A stretch of 64,000 bases of DNA from contig NZ_JACHXY010000003.1 of the NCBI RefSeq assembly GCF_014192415.1, forward strand, positions 370,227 to 434,226. The letters are read 5' to 3'. The translations under genes were made by a program, and so were the position numbers. The DNA comes from Microbacterium proteolyticum (GTDB lineage Bacteria > Actinomycetota > Actinomycetes > Actinomycetales > Microbacteriaceae). The notes beneath the pieces are model-generated. The model did not search any database and had not been told where the DNA came from. It worked only from the letters and a program-made list of their open reading frames with translations. Below are positions 52,162-61,297 of the stretch, piece by piece (the stretch's first letter is position 1; each line of letters starts with the position of its first letter).

Positions 52162-53373
52162 ATGGATGCCGAGCACACGCACACGAGACCACGTCCGGTC
52201 TCCGTGCCGCTCGGCGCCACCGTCACGTCGACAGGACCGACCGCCCAACTCGGCGCGATCCGTTCCACCGGCGGCCCGCGACCAGCAGATCCGCAGCGAC
52301 CCGGACCGCAACGCGAACCAGGTGCTGTCCGCGTCACCGGCGCCCCGACGGAGGGCGGCCTGCAAGACCGCTTCGGCCGCGTCGCCACCGACCTGCGCGT
52401 CTCGGTGATCGACAAGTGCAACCTGCGCTGCACCTACTGCATGCCGGCGGACGGGATGCCGTGGCTCCCGCAGACGCAATTGATGAGCGCCGACGAGATC
52501 CGGCGCATCGTGCGGGTCGCCGTCCACTCGCTCGGGGCCGAAGAACTGCGCATCACCGGCGGCGAACCGCTCGTGCGCAAGGATCTCGAACACGTCATCG
52601 CCGGCATCCGCGCCGACAACCCCGACCTGCCGATCGCGCTGACGACCAACGCCGTCGGTCTCGACCGCCGCGCCCAGGCACTCAAAGACGCCGGGCTCAG
52701 TCGCCTCAACGTCTCCCTCGACACCCTCCACCCCGAGACCTTCGCCGAGCTCACCCGCCGCCCCCACCTCGACAAGGTGCTCGCGGGACTGCAGGCTGCC
52801 CGCGCCGCGGGCCTCGGCCCGATCAAGATCAATGCCGTGCTCTTGCGCGGCATCAACGACACCGAGGTCGTGCCGCTTGTCGACTGGGCGGTCTCGAACG
52901 GCTTCGAGATGCGGTTCATCGAAGACATGCCGCTCGACGGCGACCGCTCGTGGAGCGCGACCAACGTCATCCCGGCGCGCGATATCCGCGCCGCGATCGA
53001 AGAGACCTTCACGCTCTCCGCCGACCCGCGCGGTCGCGGCGCCGCCCCCGCCGAACGGTGGGAAGTGCGCCGCCACGGTGAGACGGCCCTCGCCGGACAC
53101 GTCGGCATCATCTCGTCGGTCACCGAGCCGTTCTGCGCCGCCTGCTCACGCACGCGGGTCACCGCCGACGGCCGCATCCGCTCGTGCCTGTTCTCGCACG
53201 AGGAGACCGACCTGCTCACGGCGCTCCGCGACGGCGCCGACGACGAGGGGCTCGCGCAGATCTGGCGGGATGCCATGTGGGCCAAGCCCCGTGCCCACGG
53301 CTCCGACCGTGTCGGGCTCGCGCGCCCCGACTTCGTGCAGCCGGAACGCACGATGAGCGCGATCGGCGGATGA
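52162..53373 (+). CDS. moaA: GTP 3',8-cyclase
   Basis: A 403-residue radical SAM enzyme starting molybdopterin synthesis from GTP. The first [4Fe-4S] cluster is Cys86, Cys90, Cys93 (DKCNLRCTYCMP), the second is in CAACSRTRVTADGRIRSC near the C-terminus, and the required GlyGly end is present (SAIGG). The first cluster is ~65 residues further in than in usual MoaA, so ATG 52162 yields a Pro/Thr-rich extension of no known use; the true start may be later. It overlaps moeB as ATGA. Confidence 0.95.
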   Translation: MDAEHTHTRPRPVSVPLGATVTSTGPTAQLGAIRSTGGPRPADPQRPGPQREPGAVRVTGAPTEGGLQDRFGRVATDLRVSVIDKCNLRCTYCMPADGMPWLPQTQLMSADEIRRIVRVAVHSLGAEELRITGGEPLVRKDLEHVIAGIRADNPDLPIALTTNAVGLDRRAQALKDAGLSRLNVSLDTLHPETFAELTRRPHLDKVLAGLQAARAAGLGPIKINAVLLRGINDTEVVPLVDWAVSNGFEMRFIEDMPLDGDRSWSATNVIPARDIRAAIEETFTLSADPRGRGAAPAERWEVRRHGETALAGHVGIISSVTEPFCAACSRTRVTADGRIRSCLFSHEETDLLTALRDGADDEGLAQIWRDAMWAKPRAHGSDRVGLARPDFVQPERTMSAIGG

Positions 53374-54140
53374 GGCCGCTCGTCGAGCCCGTGGCATCCC
53401 TCGCCCCGGAGGAACTCATCCGCACCGCCCGTCACGCCGTGCTCGCCGGGATCGGCGAGGAGGGGCAGCGCCGTCTCGCCGCCGCGCGAATCGCCGTCGT
53501 GGGTGCCGGAGGACTCGGCTCCCCCGTGCTGCTCTCGCTCGCCGCGGCCGGGGTGGGCGAGCTCGTGATCATCGACGACGACACGGTCGAGCGGACCAAC
53601 CTCCAGCGCCAGCTCGCGCACCGCATCGACGACATCGGCACCGCGAAGACGGCTTCCGCCGCCCGCGCCGTGCGCGATCTGTCGCCGCTCACCGTCGTTC
53701 ATGAACGAAACCTCCGGCTGACCTCCGACAACGCCCGCGAGCTCTTCGAGGGCGCCGACCTCGTCATCGACGGCAGCGACACGTTCGACACGCGCGAGGC
53801 CGTCGCAGCGGCCGCCGAGCACCTCGGCATCCCCCTCGTCTGGGGTGCCGTGCAGGAATGGGCGGCGCAGGTGACGGTGTTCTGGTCGAACCCGCCCGAG
53901 GGATACGCCCCGGTCGTCCTCGGCGACCTCTTCCCGTCCGGGTCCGCCGGTGAACCCCCGACGTGCGCGCAGGTCGGTGTGCTCGGCTCGCTGTGCGTAC
54001 AGGTCGGCGGGCTGCTGGCGACCGAAGCGATCAAGCTCATCACGGGAGCGGGCGATCCCCTCCTCGGACGCCTCGTGGTCATCGACGCTCTGCGCACACG
54101 GCACGATGTCATCCCGCTCGCCGGGGCGCGGCGAACGTGA
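53370..54140 (+). CDS. moeB: HesA/MoeB/ThiF-family adenylyltransferase
   Basis: A 256-residue E1-like enzyme that adenylates the C-terminus of MoaD. The ATP/Rossmann motif VVGAGGLGSPVLL, DDDTVERTNLQRQ, DGSDTFDTRE and the catalytic-Cys region PTCAQVGVLGSL are present. There is no rhodanese domain, unlike many actinobacterial MoeZ proteins, and the zinc-binding CxxC pairs appear absent. It overlaps moaA by four bases and ends 64 bases before moeA. Confidence 0.92.
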   Translation: MRPLVEPVASLAPEELIRTARHAVLAGIGEEGQRRLAAARIAVVGAGGLGSPVLLSLAAAGVGELVIIDDDTVERTNLQRQLAHRIDDIGTAKTASAARAVRDLSPLTVVHERNLRLTSDNARELFEGADLVIDGSDTFDTREAVAAAAEHLGIPLVWGAVQEWAAQVTVFWSNPPEGYAPVVLGDLFPSGSAGEPPTCAQVGVLGSLCVQVGGLLATEAIKLITGAGDPLLGRLVVIDALRTRHDVIPLAGARRT

Positions 54141-54204
54141 GCCCCCGCTCTCGCGAATCGACAGCCCTGGCATCCGTCTCCTCCCCGTCCGGAAGGTTCC
54201 CCTC

Positions 54205-55428
54205 GTGACCGACCTCCTCACCGTCGAAGAGCATCGCGACCGCGTGCTCGCCGCCGTCGTCCTGCTGCCCGCCGAGTCGGTGCCGCTGTCCGAGGCGTCG
54301 GGTCGGACCCTCGCCGAACCGGTGCTCGCCGCGCACGACCTGCCCGGCTTCGACAACTCCTCGATGGACGGTTTCGCGGTGCGCTTCGCCGACGTCGAGA
54401 GGGCGGATGCCGAGAACCCGGCGACTCTGCGCGTGGTCGCCGACCTCCCCGCGGGCACCGCCGACGACCCCGCGCTCGCCCCCGGTCAGGCCGCCCGCAT
54501 CATGACGGGCGCCGCTGTGCCCGCGGACGCCGACGCCATCGTGCCGTTCGAGGACACCGCCGGCGGACTCGCCGATTCGCTGGGCGCCGTGACCGTGCTC
54601 CGCGCGCCCAAGGCCGTCGGCGCCTACATCCGCCGCCGAGGGGGCGACACTCGCGCCGGTGACACGGTGCTCTCTCCCGGGGAGCGCCTCGATCCGTTCG
54701 CCCTGGGAGCGGCGGCGGCCGCGGGCGTCGACGCCGTCACCGTCACTCGCCGCCCCCGCGTCGCCATCATCTCCACCGGCAGCGAACTCGTCGCCCCCGG
54801 ACACGCACTCGGCCGCGGTCAGACGCCCGATTCGAATGCGACGTTGCTCGCGGCCGTCGTCGCCGACGCCGACGCCGACATCGAGCTCGTCGACCGTATC
54901 GGCGACGACCCCGCGGGTATCGACGCCGTGCTGGCACGCGCCACGCGCGCCGATGTCGTCGTGTTCACCGGCGGAGTGAGCGCGGGAGCGTATGAGCCGG
55001 TGCGTCTGGCCCTGGCCGATCGCATCGCGTTCGACAGGGTCGCGATGCAGCCCGGCAAGCCGCAGGCGTTCGGCGTGCTCGACGACGGCCGCCTCGTCTT
55101 CGGACTCCCCGGCAATCCCGTGAGCGTGGCGGTGTCGTTCGAGGTGTTCGTGCGTCCCGCGCTGCTCGCCCTGCAGGGCCGCGCGACCATCGATCGGCGT
55201 CTCGCCCGGCTCACGGCATCCGAAAGCTGGACGACCCCGCCCGGCCGCCGCCAGTACCTCCCCGCCGTCGTCGATCTCGTCGCCGGCACCGTCCGCCCGG
55301 CCACCGCGGGCGGCTCCGGATCGCACCTGGCCGCCTCGCTCGCGCGCGCCGGGGCGTTCGCGATCGTGCCCGCCGACGTCTCCGTGGTGTCGGTGGGCGA
55401 CCCGCTCGATGTCATGCTGATTCCATGA
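54205..55428 (+). CDS. moeA: Molybdopterin molybdenumtransferase
   Basis: A 407-residue enzyme inserting molybdate into adenylated molybdopterin. The four-domain MoeA layout is clear: DLPGFDNSSMDGFAVR, RIMTGAAVPADADAIVPFE, the MPT-binding STGSELVAPG with GQTPDSN, and GGVSAGAYE, then LPGNPVSVAVSFEVFVRP. GTG 54205 has GGAAGG eight bases upstream. It overlaps moaC as ATGA. Confidence 0.95.
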   Translation: MTDLLTVEEHRDRVLAAVVLLPAESVPLSEASGRTLAEPVLAAHDLPGFDNSSMDGFAVRFADVERADAENPATLRVVADLPAGTADDPALAPGQAARIMTGAAVPADADAIVPFEDTAGGLADSLGAVTVLRAPKAVGAYIRRRGGDTRAGDTVLSPGERLDPFALGAAAAAGVDAVTVTRRPRVAIISTGSELVAPGHALGRGQTPDSNATLLAAVVADADADIELVDRIGDDPAGIDAVLARATRADVVVFTGGVSAGAYEPVRLALADRIAFDRVAMQPGKPQAFGVLDDGRLVFGLPGNPVSVAVSFEVFVRPALLALQGRATIDRRLARLTASESWTTPPGRRQYLPAVVDLVAGTVRPATAGGSGSHLAASLARAGAFAIVPADVSVVSVGDPLDVMLIP

Positions 55429-55970
55429 CCTTCACCCATCTGGATGCCGCGGGCCACGCCCGCATGGTCGACGTCACCCTGAAGCAGCCCACCGTCCGCA
55501 CCGCGACCGCTCGCGGTTTCGTCCGGTGCGCACCCGAGGTCGTCGAGGCCCTCCGCGGCGGCACCGCCCCCAAGGGCGACGTGCTGGCCGTGGCCCGCAT
55601 CTCCGGCATCCAGGCCGCGAAGTCCACGCCTGCGCTCCTCCCCCTCGCGCACGTCATCGGCGTGCACCGCGCCTCGGTGGACCTGGCGATCACCGACGAA
55701 GGGGTGGAGATCGAGGCCATCGTCGGCACCGCCGATCGCACGGGCGTCGAGATGGAGGCGCTCACGAGCGTCTCGGTCGCCGCCCTCGCGATCGTCGACA
55801 TGGTGAAGGGCATGGACAAGGGCACGTTCATCGAGAACGTGCGCATCGTGTCCAAGACCGGCGGCAAATCCGGCGACTGGGTGCGCCCGGGAGAGCCGGG
55901 GGCCGCAGGTATCGCGTCATCCTCCGCACCGGCGCCCGCGCCGAGCGGCGTCACCGGAGCATCCGCGTGA
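55425..55970 (+). CDS. moaC: Cyclic pyranopterin monophosphate synthase
   Basis: A 181-residue partner of MoaA that makes cyclic pyranopterin monophosphate. Family blocks: MVDVTLKQPTVRTATARG, AAKSTPALLPLAHVI, GVEMEALTSVSVAALAIVDMVKGMDKG, and RIVSKTGGKSGDW. It begins within the moeA stop and overlaps moaD as GTGA. The last ~25 residues are an Ala/Pro tail. Confidence 0.97.
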   Translation: MTFTHLDAAGHARMVDVTLKQPTVRTATARGFVRCAPEVVEALRGGTAPKGDVLAVARISGIQAAKSTPALLPLAHVIGVHRASVDLAITDEGVEIEAIVGTADRTGVEMEALTSVSVAALAIVDMVKGMDKGTFIENVRIVSKTGGKSGDWVRPGEPGAAGIASSSAPAPAPSGVTGASA

Positions 55971-56203
55971 GCGTCCGCGTGCGGTACTTCGCCGCCGCCG
56001 CGGAGGCCGCGGGCACGGATGCCGAGGACCGCGACGAACCGGGTCTGGCGGCGCTGCGTGCGGCCGTGGTCGCCGACCACCCCGCCCTCGCCGGGATCCT
56101 CGACCGCTGCGCGGTCCTCGTCGACGGCGAGCGCCGAGACGACGATGCCCCGCTCGCCGGGGTCGCGCACGTCGACATCCTGCCGCCCTTCGCCGGCGGC
56201 TGA
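55967..56203 (+). CDS. moaD: Molybdopterin synthase sulfur-carrier subunit
   Basis: A 78-residue ubiquitin-like protein with the essential GlyGly C-terminus (DILPPFAGG), to which sulfur is attached. It starts RVRYFAAAAEAAG, the usual MoaD opening. GTG 55967 overlaps moaC. It is the last gene of the rightward moa operon, and MoaE, its synthase partner, lies 102 bases away on the other strand. Confidence 0.93.
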   Translation: MSVRVRYFAAAAEAAGTDAEDRDEPGLAALRAAVVADHPALAGILDRCAVLVDGERRDDDAPLAGVAHVDILPPFAGG

Positions 56204-56305
56204 CCCGCGTCGGCGGTGGACCCGTGCGCCAGAATCGCACGGACGCCCGCCACGACGACCTTCTCCGTCGCGCTCACCCGACTCCGTCGCGGGCGCGAGG
56301 AGCCG

Positions 56306-56776
56306 TCAGCCCCCCAACCCCTTCCACGCCGTCGTGCCATCGGCCTCGACCTGACGCTTCCACACGGGCAGATCGGTCTTGATGGTCTCGATCACGCGGC
56401 GGCAGACCTCGAACGCCTCCGCGCGGTGACCGGACGCCACGGCGATCACGACCGCCGCCTCGCCGACACCGAGGCGACCCACCCGGTGGCTGACCGCGAC
56501 GATCGCGTCGGTGCCCTCGGCCGCCGTGGCGGCGATGCGGTGCAGAGCCTGCTCGGCGTCGGGATGCGCACTGTACTCGAGCGCGATGACGGCGTCGGAC
56601 GCGTCGGGGTCGGTGTCGCGGACACGTCCGACGAACGTCGTCACCGCACCTGACGCCGAGTCCTCGACGGCATCGAGGTGCGCATCGAGGTCGAGCGACG
56701 TGTCGGAGAGGCGCGCGATGCGCACCGCGCCCCGGACCGGAAGGTCGGACGGCGAACCGCTGTCGGGCGTGGTCAT
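56306..56776 (-). CDS. moaE: Molybdopterin synthase catalytic subunit
   Basis: A 156-residue large subunit of molybdopterin synthase. Characteristic blocks: GAVTTFVGRVRD, EYSAHPDAE, HRVGRLGVGEAAVVIAVAS.HRAEAF and the catalytic-Lys end KTDLPVWKRQ. It starts within the mogA stop (ATGA) and converges on moaD. Confidence 0.96.
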   Translation of the reverse strand: MTTPDSGSPSDLPVRGAVRIARLSDTSLDLDAHLDAVEDSASGAVTTFVGRVRDTDPDASDAVIALEYSAHPDAEQALHRIAATAAEGTDAIVAVSHRVGRLGVGEAAVVIAVASGHRAEAFEVCRRVIETIKTDLPVWKRQVEADGTTAWKGLGG

Positions 56777-57255
56777 GCGTGGTCTCCTCCGGCGAGTTGG
56801 TCGAGCACGTGCGGGGCGATCTCCGCGATCATCGCGATCCCGGATGCCACGGCCCGCGTGGACCCGGGGAGGTTCACGACCAGCGAGCCGGGGTCGACGA
56901 CGCCGACGAGCCCCCGGGAGATGACCGAGAGGGGGGTGTCGGACAGACCGCGACGGCGGAGTTCTTCGGCGATGCCGGGCAGCTCGCGATCCAGCACACG
57001 CGACGTGCCCTCCGGCGTCCGGTCACGCGGAGCGACACCGGTTCCGCCGGTCGTGACGACGAGTCCAGGGCCTGCCGCGACGGCGGCACGCAGAGCGGCC
57101 TCCACGCTGTCGGCACCGTCGGGGACGATGATCGCGTCTTCGCATTCGAAGCCGCTCTCGCGCAGGAGCGAGACGGCGAGCGGACCGCCACGGTCTTCGC
57201 GGAGTCCGGCGGCGGAACGGTCGGAGACGGTGATCACCCGGGCGGCATGCGGCAC
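56773..57255 (-). CDS. mogA: Molybdopterin adenylyltransferase (MogA/MoaB family)
   Basis: A 160-residue protein that adenylates molybdopterin. Motifs: VITVSDRSAAG, LVVTTGGTGVAPRD (TGGTG loop), SR.... and VVNLPGSTRAV. It is the first gene of the leftward mogA-moaE pair. Because moaA, C, D, E, moeA, moeB and mogA are all here, only mobA-type guanylation and the molybdoenzymes lie outside the window. Confidence 0.93.
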   Translation of the reverse strand: MPHAARVITVSDRSAAGLREDRGGPLAVSLLRESGFECEDAIIVPDGADSVEAALRAAVAAGPGLVVTTGGTGVAPRDRTPEGTSRVLDRELPGIAEELRRRGLSDTPLSVISRGLVGVVDPGSLVVNLPGSTRAVASGIAMIAEIAPHVLDQLAGGDHA

Positions 57256-57305
57256 GCACTCAGCCTAGGCGCGCCACGATGCCCCGCGCCCCCGGACCGG
57301 CGATG

Positions 57306-58910
57306 TCACCCGCCGATCGTCTCGACCTCGGGCACCTCGGGCTCGATCCGGCCCGCCTCCGACTGCGGCTCGGGGTTTTCGCGCTGAACGTGCTCGGCGG
57401 CGGCGGTGATGCGCTGCGCCATGCCGCTGAAGATCAGCCCGTGGAAGGGCAGGACGGCGAGCCAGTAAAGTCGCCCGGCGAGACCCGTGGGGAAGAACAA
57501 TGCACGCTGATCGAACCGCGCGCCGTCACCCTCGGGGGTCGCGCGCAGCTCGAGCCATGCCCCACCCGGGACCTTCATCTCGGCGCGGAGCCGCAGGAGG
57601 TGTCCGGGTTCGATGGCCTCGACGCGCCAGAAGTCCAGCGCGTCGCCGACGGTGACGACCGAGCGACTGCGGCGTCCGCGGGCCAGGCCCACGCCGCCCA
57701 CGAGCCGGTCCATCCAGCCGCGGATCGCCCACAGCAGAGGCGAGGAGTACCAGCCGTTCTCGCCGCCGATCCCCTCGATCACCGACCACAGCTGTTTGGC
57801 GTTCGCCGTCGTCGTCATCGAACGCTTGTCGGTGTAGACCAGGCGGCCGGCCCAGTCGGGGTCGCTCGGCAGCGGGTCGCTCGGAACGCCCGAGACCTCG
57901 GCATCCAGCCAACTGGTCTCGATGTCGTCGTTGTTGACGCGGCGCATCGCCAGGCGGACCGCCTCGCGGTAGGGCATGAGCCCCGCCTCGGGACGAGGGA
58001 TGAGGTCGTCGACCGCCCGGTCTTTGACCACGCAGTCGTTCTGCAGCGACTCCACGAGCGGACGGGCGATCGACTTCGGAATCGGCGTGACGAGGTTGAC
58101 CCAGTGCGACGCGAGCCGCGGCGTCAGCACGGGCAGCGACGCGATCGGACGCTGGTTCAGACCCGCCTCGAGGGCGTAGCCGTTCATCATCTGCCCGTAC
58201 CGCAAGACGTCGGGTCCGCCGATGTCGACGGCCCTGTTGACGTTGGGTGCCACGCGCGCCGCCCCCAGCAGATAGTGCAGCACGTCGCGCACCGCGATCG
58301 GCTGGATGAAATTGCGCACCCACTTCGGCGCGGGCATGTACGGCAGCACGTCGGTGAGGTGGCGCACCATCTCGAACGACGCGGAGCCCGAGCCGATGAC
58401 GACGCCCGCCTGCAGCACCAGGGTCGGCACCCCGCTGGCGAGCAGGATGTCGCCCACCTCGACGCGAGAGCGCAGGTGGGCCGACAGGGTCGTGTCGAGG
58501 GGGTGCAGGCCGCCGAGGTACACGATGCGGTGGACGGATGCCGCGGCCGCCGCATCGGCGACGGTCTGCGCCGCGCGCCGGTCGGTGCTCTCGAAGTCTC
58601 GGCCGCCGCCCATCGAGTGGATCAGGTAGTAGATGATGTCGACGTCGCTCACGGCCTCGGCGACGGCCGAGGTGTCGGTCGCATCGCCCTGCACCACCTC
58701 GACCTCGTCGCCCCACGGGAACGCCGCCGCACGCCGGGGGTCGCGCGCGAGGACGCGCACGCGGTAGCCCGCCGCGATGAGACGGGGGACGAGACGCCCG
58801 CCTAGATATCCAGTGGCGCCGAGTACGAGGGCGCGGGGCGCCGAGCCGTCGTCGCGGGGCTGCGCGACGAGGGCGGGTTCGCGGCCGGTGGGTGTGGTCA
58901 GCTCGCTCAT
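57306..58910 (-). CDS. SDR family protein with DUF2867
   Basis: A 534-residue two-domain protein. The N-terminal ~300 residues form an atypical SDR (ALVLGATGYLGGRLVPRL, SMGGGRDFESTDRRAA) related to NAD(P)-binding NmrA/complex I-like proteins; the C-terminal ~190 residues (from RSMTTTANAKQLWSVIEGIGGE) form DUF2867, which resembles a SRPBCC-like lipid-binding domain. ATG 58910 is preferred over 58940. Function unknown; the two-domain form is common in actinobacteria. The C-terminus is Glu/Pro-rich. Confidence 0.92.
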   Translation of the reverse strand: MSELTTPTGREPALVAQPRDDGSAPRALVLGATGYLGGRLVPRLIAAGYRVRVLARDPRRAAAFPWGDEVEVVQGDATDTSAVAEAVSDVDIIYYLIHSMGGGRDFESTDRRAAQTVADAAAAASVHRIVYLGGLHPLDTTLSAHLRSRVEVGDILLASGVPTLVLQAGVVIGSGSASFEMVRHLTDVLPYMPAPKWVRNFIQPIAVRDVLHYLLGAARVAPNVNRAVDIGGPDVLRYGQMMNGYALEAGLNQRPIASLPVLTPRLASHWVNLVTPIPKSIARPLVESLQNDCVVKDRAVDDLIPRPEAGLMPYREAVRLAMRRVNNDDIETSWLDAEVSGVPSDPLPSDPDWAGRLVYTDKRSMTTTANAKQLWSVIEGIGGENGWYSSPLLWAIRGWMDRLVGGVGLARGRRSRSVVTVGDALDFWRVEAIEPGHLLRLRAEMKVPGGAWLELRATPEGDGARFDQRALFFPTGLAGRLYWLAVLPFHGLIFSGMAQRITAAAEHVQRENPEPQSEAGRIEPEVPEVETIGG

Positions 58911-58974
58911 GCCCGACACCGTACGCCCGGGCTCCGACATCCCCGGGGGCTTGACGCGGCGCTAGGGTGGGCGC

Positions 58975-59604
58975 GTGCAGACCGCGTGGATGCGACGCGT
59001 GCTCGTCGTCGAAGACAACCCGGCGATGCGCGCCCTGCTCTGCGACATGCTGGCCCACCGGGGGTTCGACGTTACCGGTGCCGCCGGGGCGGGAGAGGCG
59101 GTCGCGGCCTTCACCCGCACGGATCCCGACGTGCTGCTGACCGACATCGATCTCGGCTCTCGACCGTCCGGGGTCGAGCTCGCGGTCATGTTGACGGGCC
59201 TTGCTCCTCACCTCGCGGTCGTCTTCCTCAGCAGTTTCCCGGGGGCGGCGGCGGGCGGCCCGGCGGCTGCGGTCTTCCTCTCGAAGCTCGAGGTCGACTC
59301 CGCCGAGACGGTGGTGCGGGCCGTCGAGACGGCACTCGCCGGGGTGACTCCCCCCGCCGGTCCGGCAGAGACGCGACGGAGTCCCCTCGCTCCTCTCACC
59401 CGCCGTCAGCTCGAAGTGCTGTCGTTCGTCGCGCGAGGATGGACGAACGCCCAGATCGCCCGCCATCGCGGCACCAGTACCCGCGCGGTGGAGAAGACGG
59501 TCAGCCGCATCTTCGAGCGACTCGGGCTCGGATCCGACCCCTCCACGAACGCACGGGTGCGCGCCACCGCGCTGTACGTGGCGGAGCACGGCGCCCTCCC
59601 ATGA
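58975..59604 (+). CDS. LuxR-type response regulator
   Basis: A 209-residue regulator. The receiver has VLVVEDNPA, phospho-acceptor Asp in VLLTDIDLGSRPSG and conserved Lys in AVFLSKLEVD; it then has a LuxR-type helix-turn-helix (PLTRRQLEVLSFVARGWTNAQIARHRGTSTRAVEKTVSRIFERLG). GTG 58975 or ATG 58990 starts the protein. It overlaps the following kinase-like gene as ATGA, so the two are a pair. Confidence 0.92.
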   Translation: MQTAWMRRVLVVEDNPAMRALLCDMLAHRGFDVTGAAGAGEAVAAFTRTDPDVLLTDIDLGSRPSGVELAVMLTGLAPHLAVVFLSSFPGAAAGGPAAAVFLSKLEVDSAETVVRAVETALAGVTPPAGPAETRRSPLAPLTRRQLEVLSFVARGWTNAQIARHRGTSTRAVEKTVSRIFERLGLGSDPSTNARVRATALYVAEHGALP

Positions 59605-61286
59605 CAGGGCTCGTCGCCGTATGCGCGAGCGGACGCTTCGTCTCGCGATACACCTTCGCGACGATTCTCGTCGTGTCGGTCGTCGTGCTGGCTCCGACGC
59701 CCGATCCGATGCATCCGGGGCTGCGGATCCTCATCGCCGCCACGACGGCGTCGCTCTTCGGCTGCGAGTGGGGCGCCGTGGCATTGGCCGAGCGGGCGAT
59801 CCGGCGCAGGGCCGTGCGGGGGGCGGTCGTCCTCGCGACCTTGGCCGTCTCCTCTCTCACCCGGCCGACGGTGCAGGATGCCGTCTCCGTCGCGCTCGGC
59901 GCGCCCGTCCCTCCGCCAGGAGCGGAGCTCCTGCGCGCGGCGACCAACCTCGTGGTCTGGACGCTTGCGCTCGGGGGCACGGCACTGCTCGTCGACGCCG
60001 CCCGCACCACCCGTCAGACCAACACCCTGCTGCGCACGGTTCTCGCGCAGCTGCAGTCGAGCGCTGTCCGCGCGCGGAGGTTCACCGTCGAGGCCCGCGC
60101 GGCGACGATGCGCGCGACGGCGCTGATCCGCGAGCCGTTCGAGGCCACCTCGGAGGGTGCTCGACTCCGGGCGGCGACGCTGCGCACCGCGGCACACGAG
60201 CTGCACTCTCTGGCCGACCGGAGCGCCGCGTCATCGGAGCGTCTCGAGGTGGTCGACTCCCCGTCGGCGCGCGCCCTCTTCCGGCTGCCGCCGGTCGGAG
60301 CGCTCACCGCCTTCTACGTCGTGGCCGTCCTGCCCTACGCTCTGCGCACGGTCGACCCGGTCGCCCTTCCGTTCGGGATCGCGGTCACGCTGGTCTGCGG
60401 TCTGGCCGCCGAGCTGGCACCGCGCCGGGCGCGGTGGCGACGCTCCGTTCGGCGGCGCCTGAGGGTGTTCGTGGTGTCGATCGTCGCGGCGGGGGTCGTC
60501 CTCGGCGTCATCGCCGGCCTCCAGGGAGTTCCCTGGCCGGTCGCCGCCCTGCCCGTGATCGTCTTCCCGGCGTTGGGGATGGCGGCGGCGCGGTGGCGCG
60601 GAGGGGAGCACGCGCTCGCGGTGGAGCGCCGACGACTGTCCGCGGCGATCACGGCGCGCACGCGCGCTGACGACCGGGATACCCGCTCCTCCCGCGCGGG
60701 GCTGCGGGCGGCGGCCGACATCCTGCATCGCGACGCTCAGGGCGCCCTCGTGCTCTTCGCTCTGCGGTGCCCCGAGCCGTCGCCCGCCGATCGTGCCGAG
60801 CTCTCCGACGTCTTGGAGCACCTGGCGTGCGCCGTCGTCACGGCATCCGAGGCGCCCGTCACGGGAGCGGACTCTCGAGCGCTCGACGCGCTCGTCGCGA
60901 CGTGGGCCCTGGCGATGCGCGTCGAGGTGGCGATCGACGGCGATGCACGTCTTCTTCTCGACGCCGATCCGGCTCTCGCCGACGACACGATCGATATCGT
61001 CGCCGAGGGGTTGCTGAACGCCGCGAAGCACGCGCGCCACCGCGCGGCGATCGTCACCGTCCGGGTGTGCGCCACCGGTGCCGGCCCTCGCCTGCGGGTG
61101 GAGGTTCGCTCCCCCGGCGCCGCCGCGGCACCGGCGGCGCTGCGCGCCGGATCGCGGATCGCCCTCCGCGGCGCGCGTCTCGTCGCCGAACCCGACACCA
61201 CCGTCCTCATCGCCGACCTGCCCCCGGGGCCCGGAATTGTCGTGTCGACCGAACATCGCTCGGGAGCCGCCGTCGACCCGGCGTAG
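59601..61286 (+). CDS. Membrane protein, histidine-kinase-like (degenerate ATPase)
   Basis: A 561-residue protein. Two membrane blocks (about residues 15-130 and 225-325) enclose a ~90-residue helical soluble segment. The phosphoacceptor-like helix is ADILHRDAQGALVLF (His about 376) and the N-box EGLLNAAKHARHRA is at about 469-482. The expected DxGxG G-box is replaced by EVRSPGAAAAP, and no second Gly-rich loop is seen, so ATP binding may be weak or absent. It is coupled to the response regulator and is probably its partner, by kinase, phosphatase or direct binding. Confidence 0.82.
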   Translation: MTGLVAVCASGRFVSRYTFATILVVSVVVLAPTPDPMHPGLRILIAATTASLFGCEWGAVALAERAIRRRAVRGAVVLATLAVSSLTRPTVQDAVSVALGAPVPPPGAELLRAATNLVVWTLALGGTALLVDAARTTRQTNTLLRTVLAQLQSSAVRARRFTVEARAATMRATALIREPFEATSEGARLRAATLRTAAHELHSLADRSAASSERLEVVDSPSARALFRLPPVGALTAFYVVAVLPYALRTVDPVALPFGIAVTLVCGLAAELAPRRARWRRSVRRRLRVFVVSIVAAGVVLGVIAGLQGVPWPVAALPVIVFPALGMAAARWRGGEHALAVERRRLSAAITARTRADDRDTRSSRAGLRAAADILHRDAQGALVLFALRCPEPSPADRAELSDVLEHLACAVVTASEAPVTGADSRALDALVATWALAMRVEVAIDGDARLLLDADPALADDTIDIVAEGLLNAAKHARHRAAIVTVRVCATGAGPRLRVEVRSPGAAAAPAALRAGSRIALRGARLVAEPDTTVLIADLPPGPGIVVSTEHRSGAAVDPA

Positions 61287-61297
61287 CGTCGGCGCCG

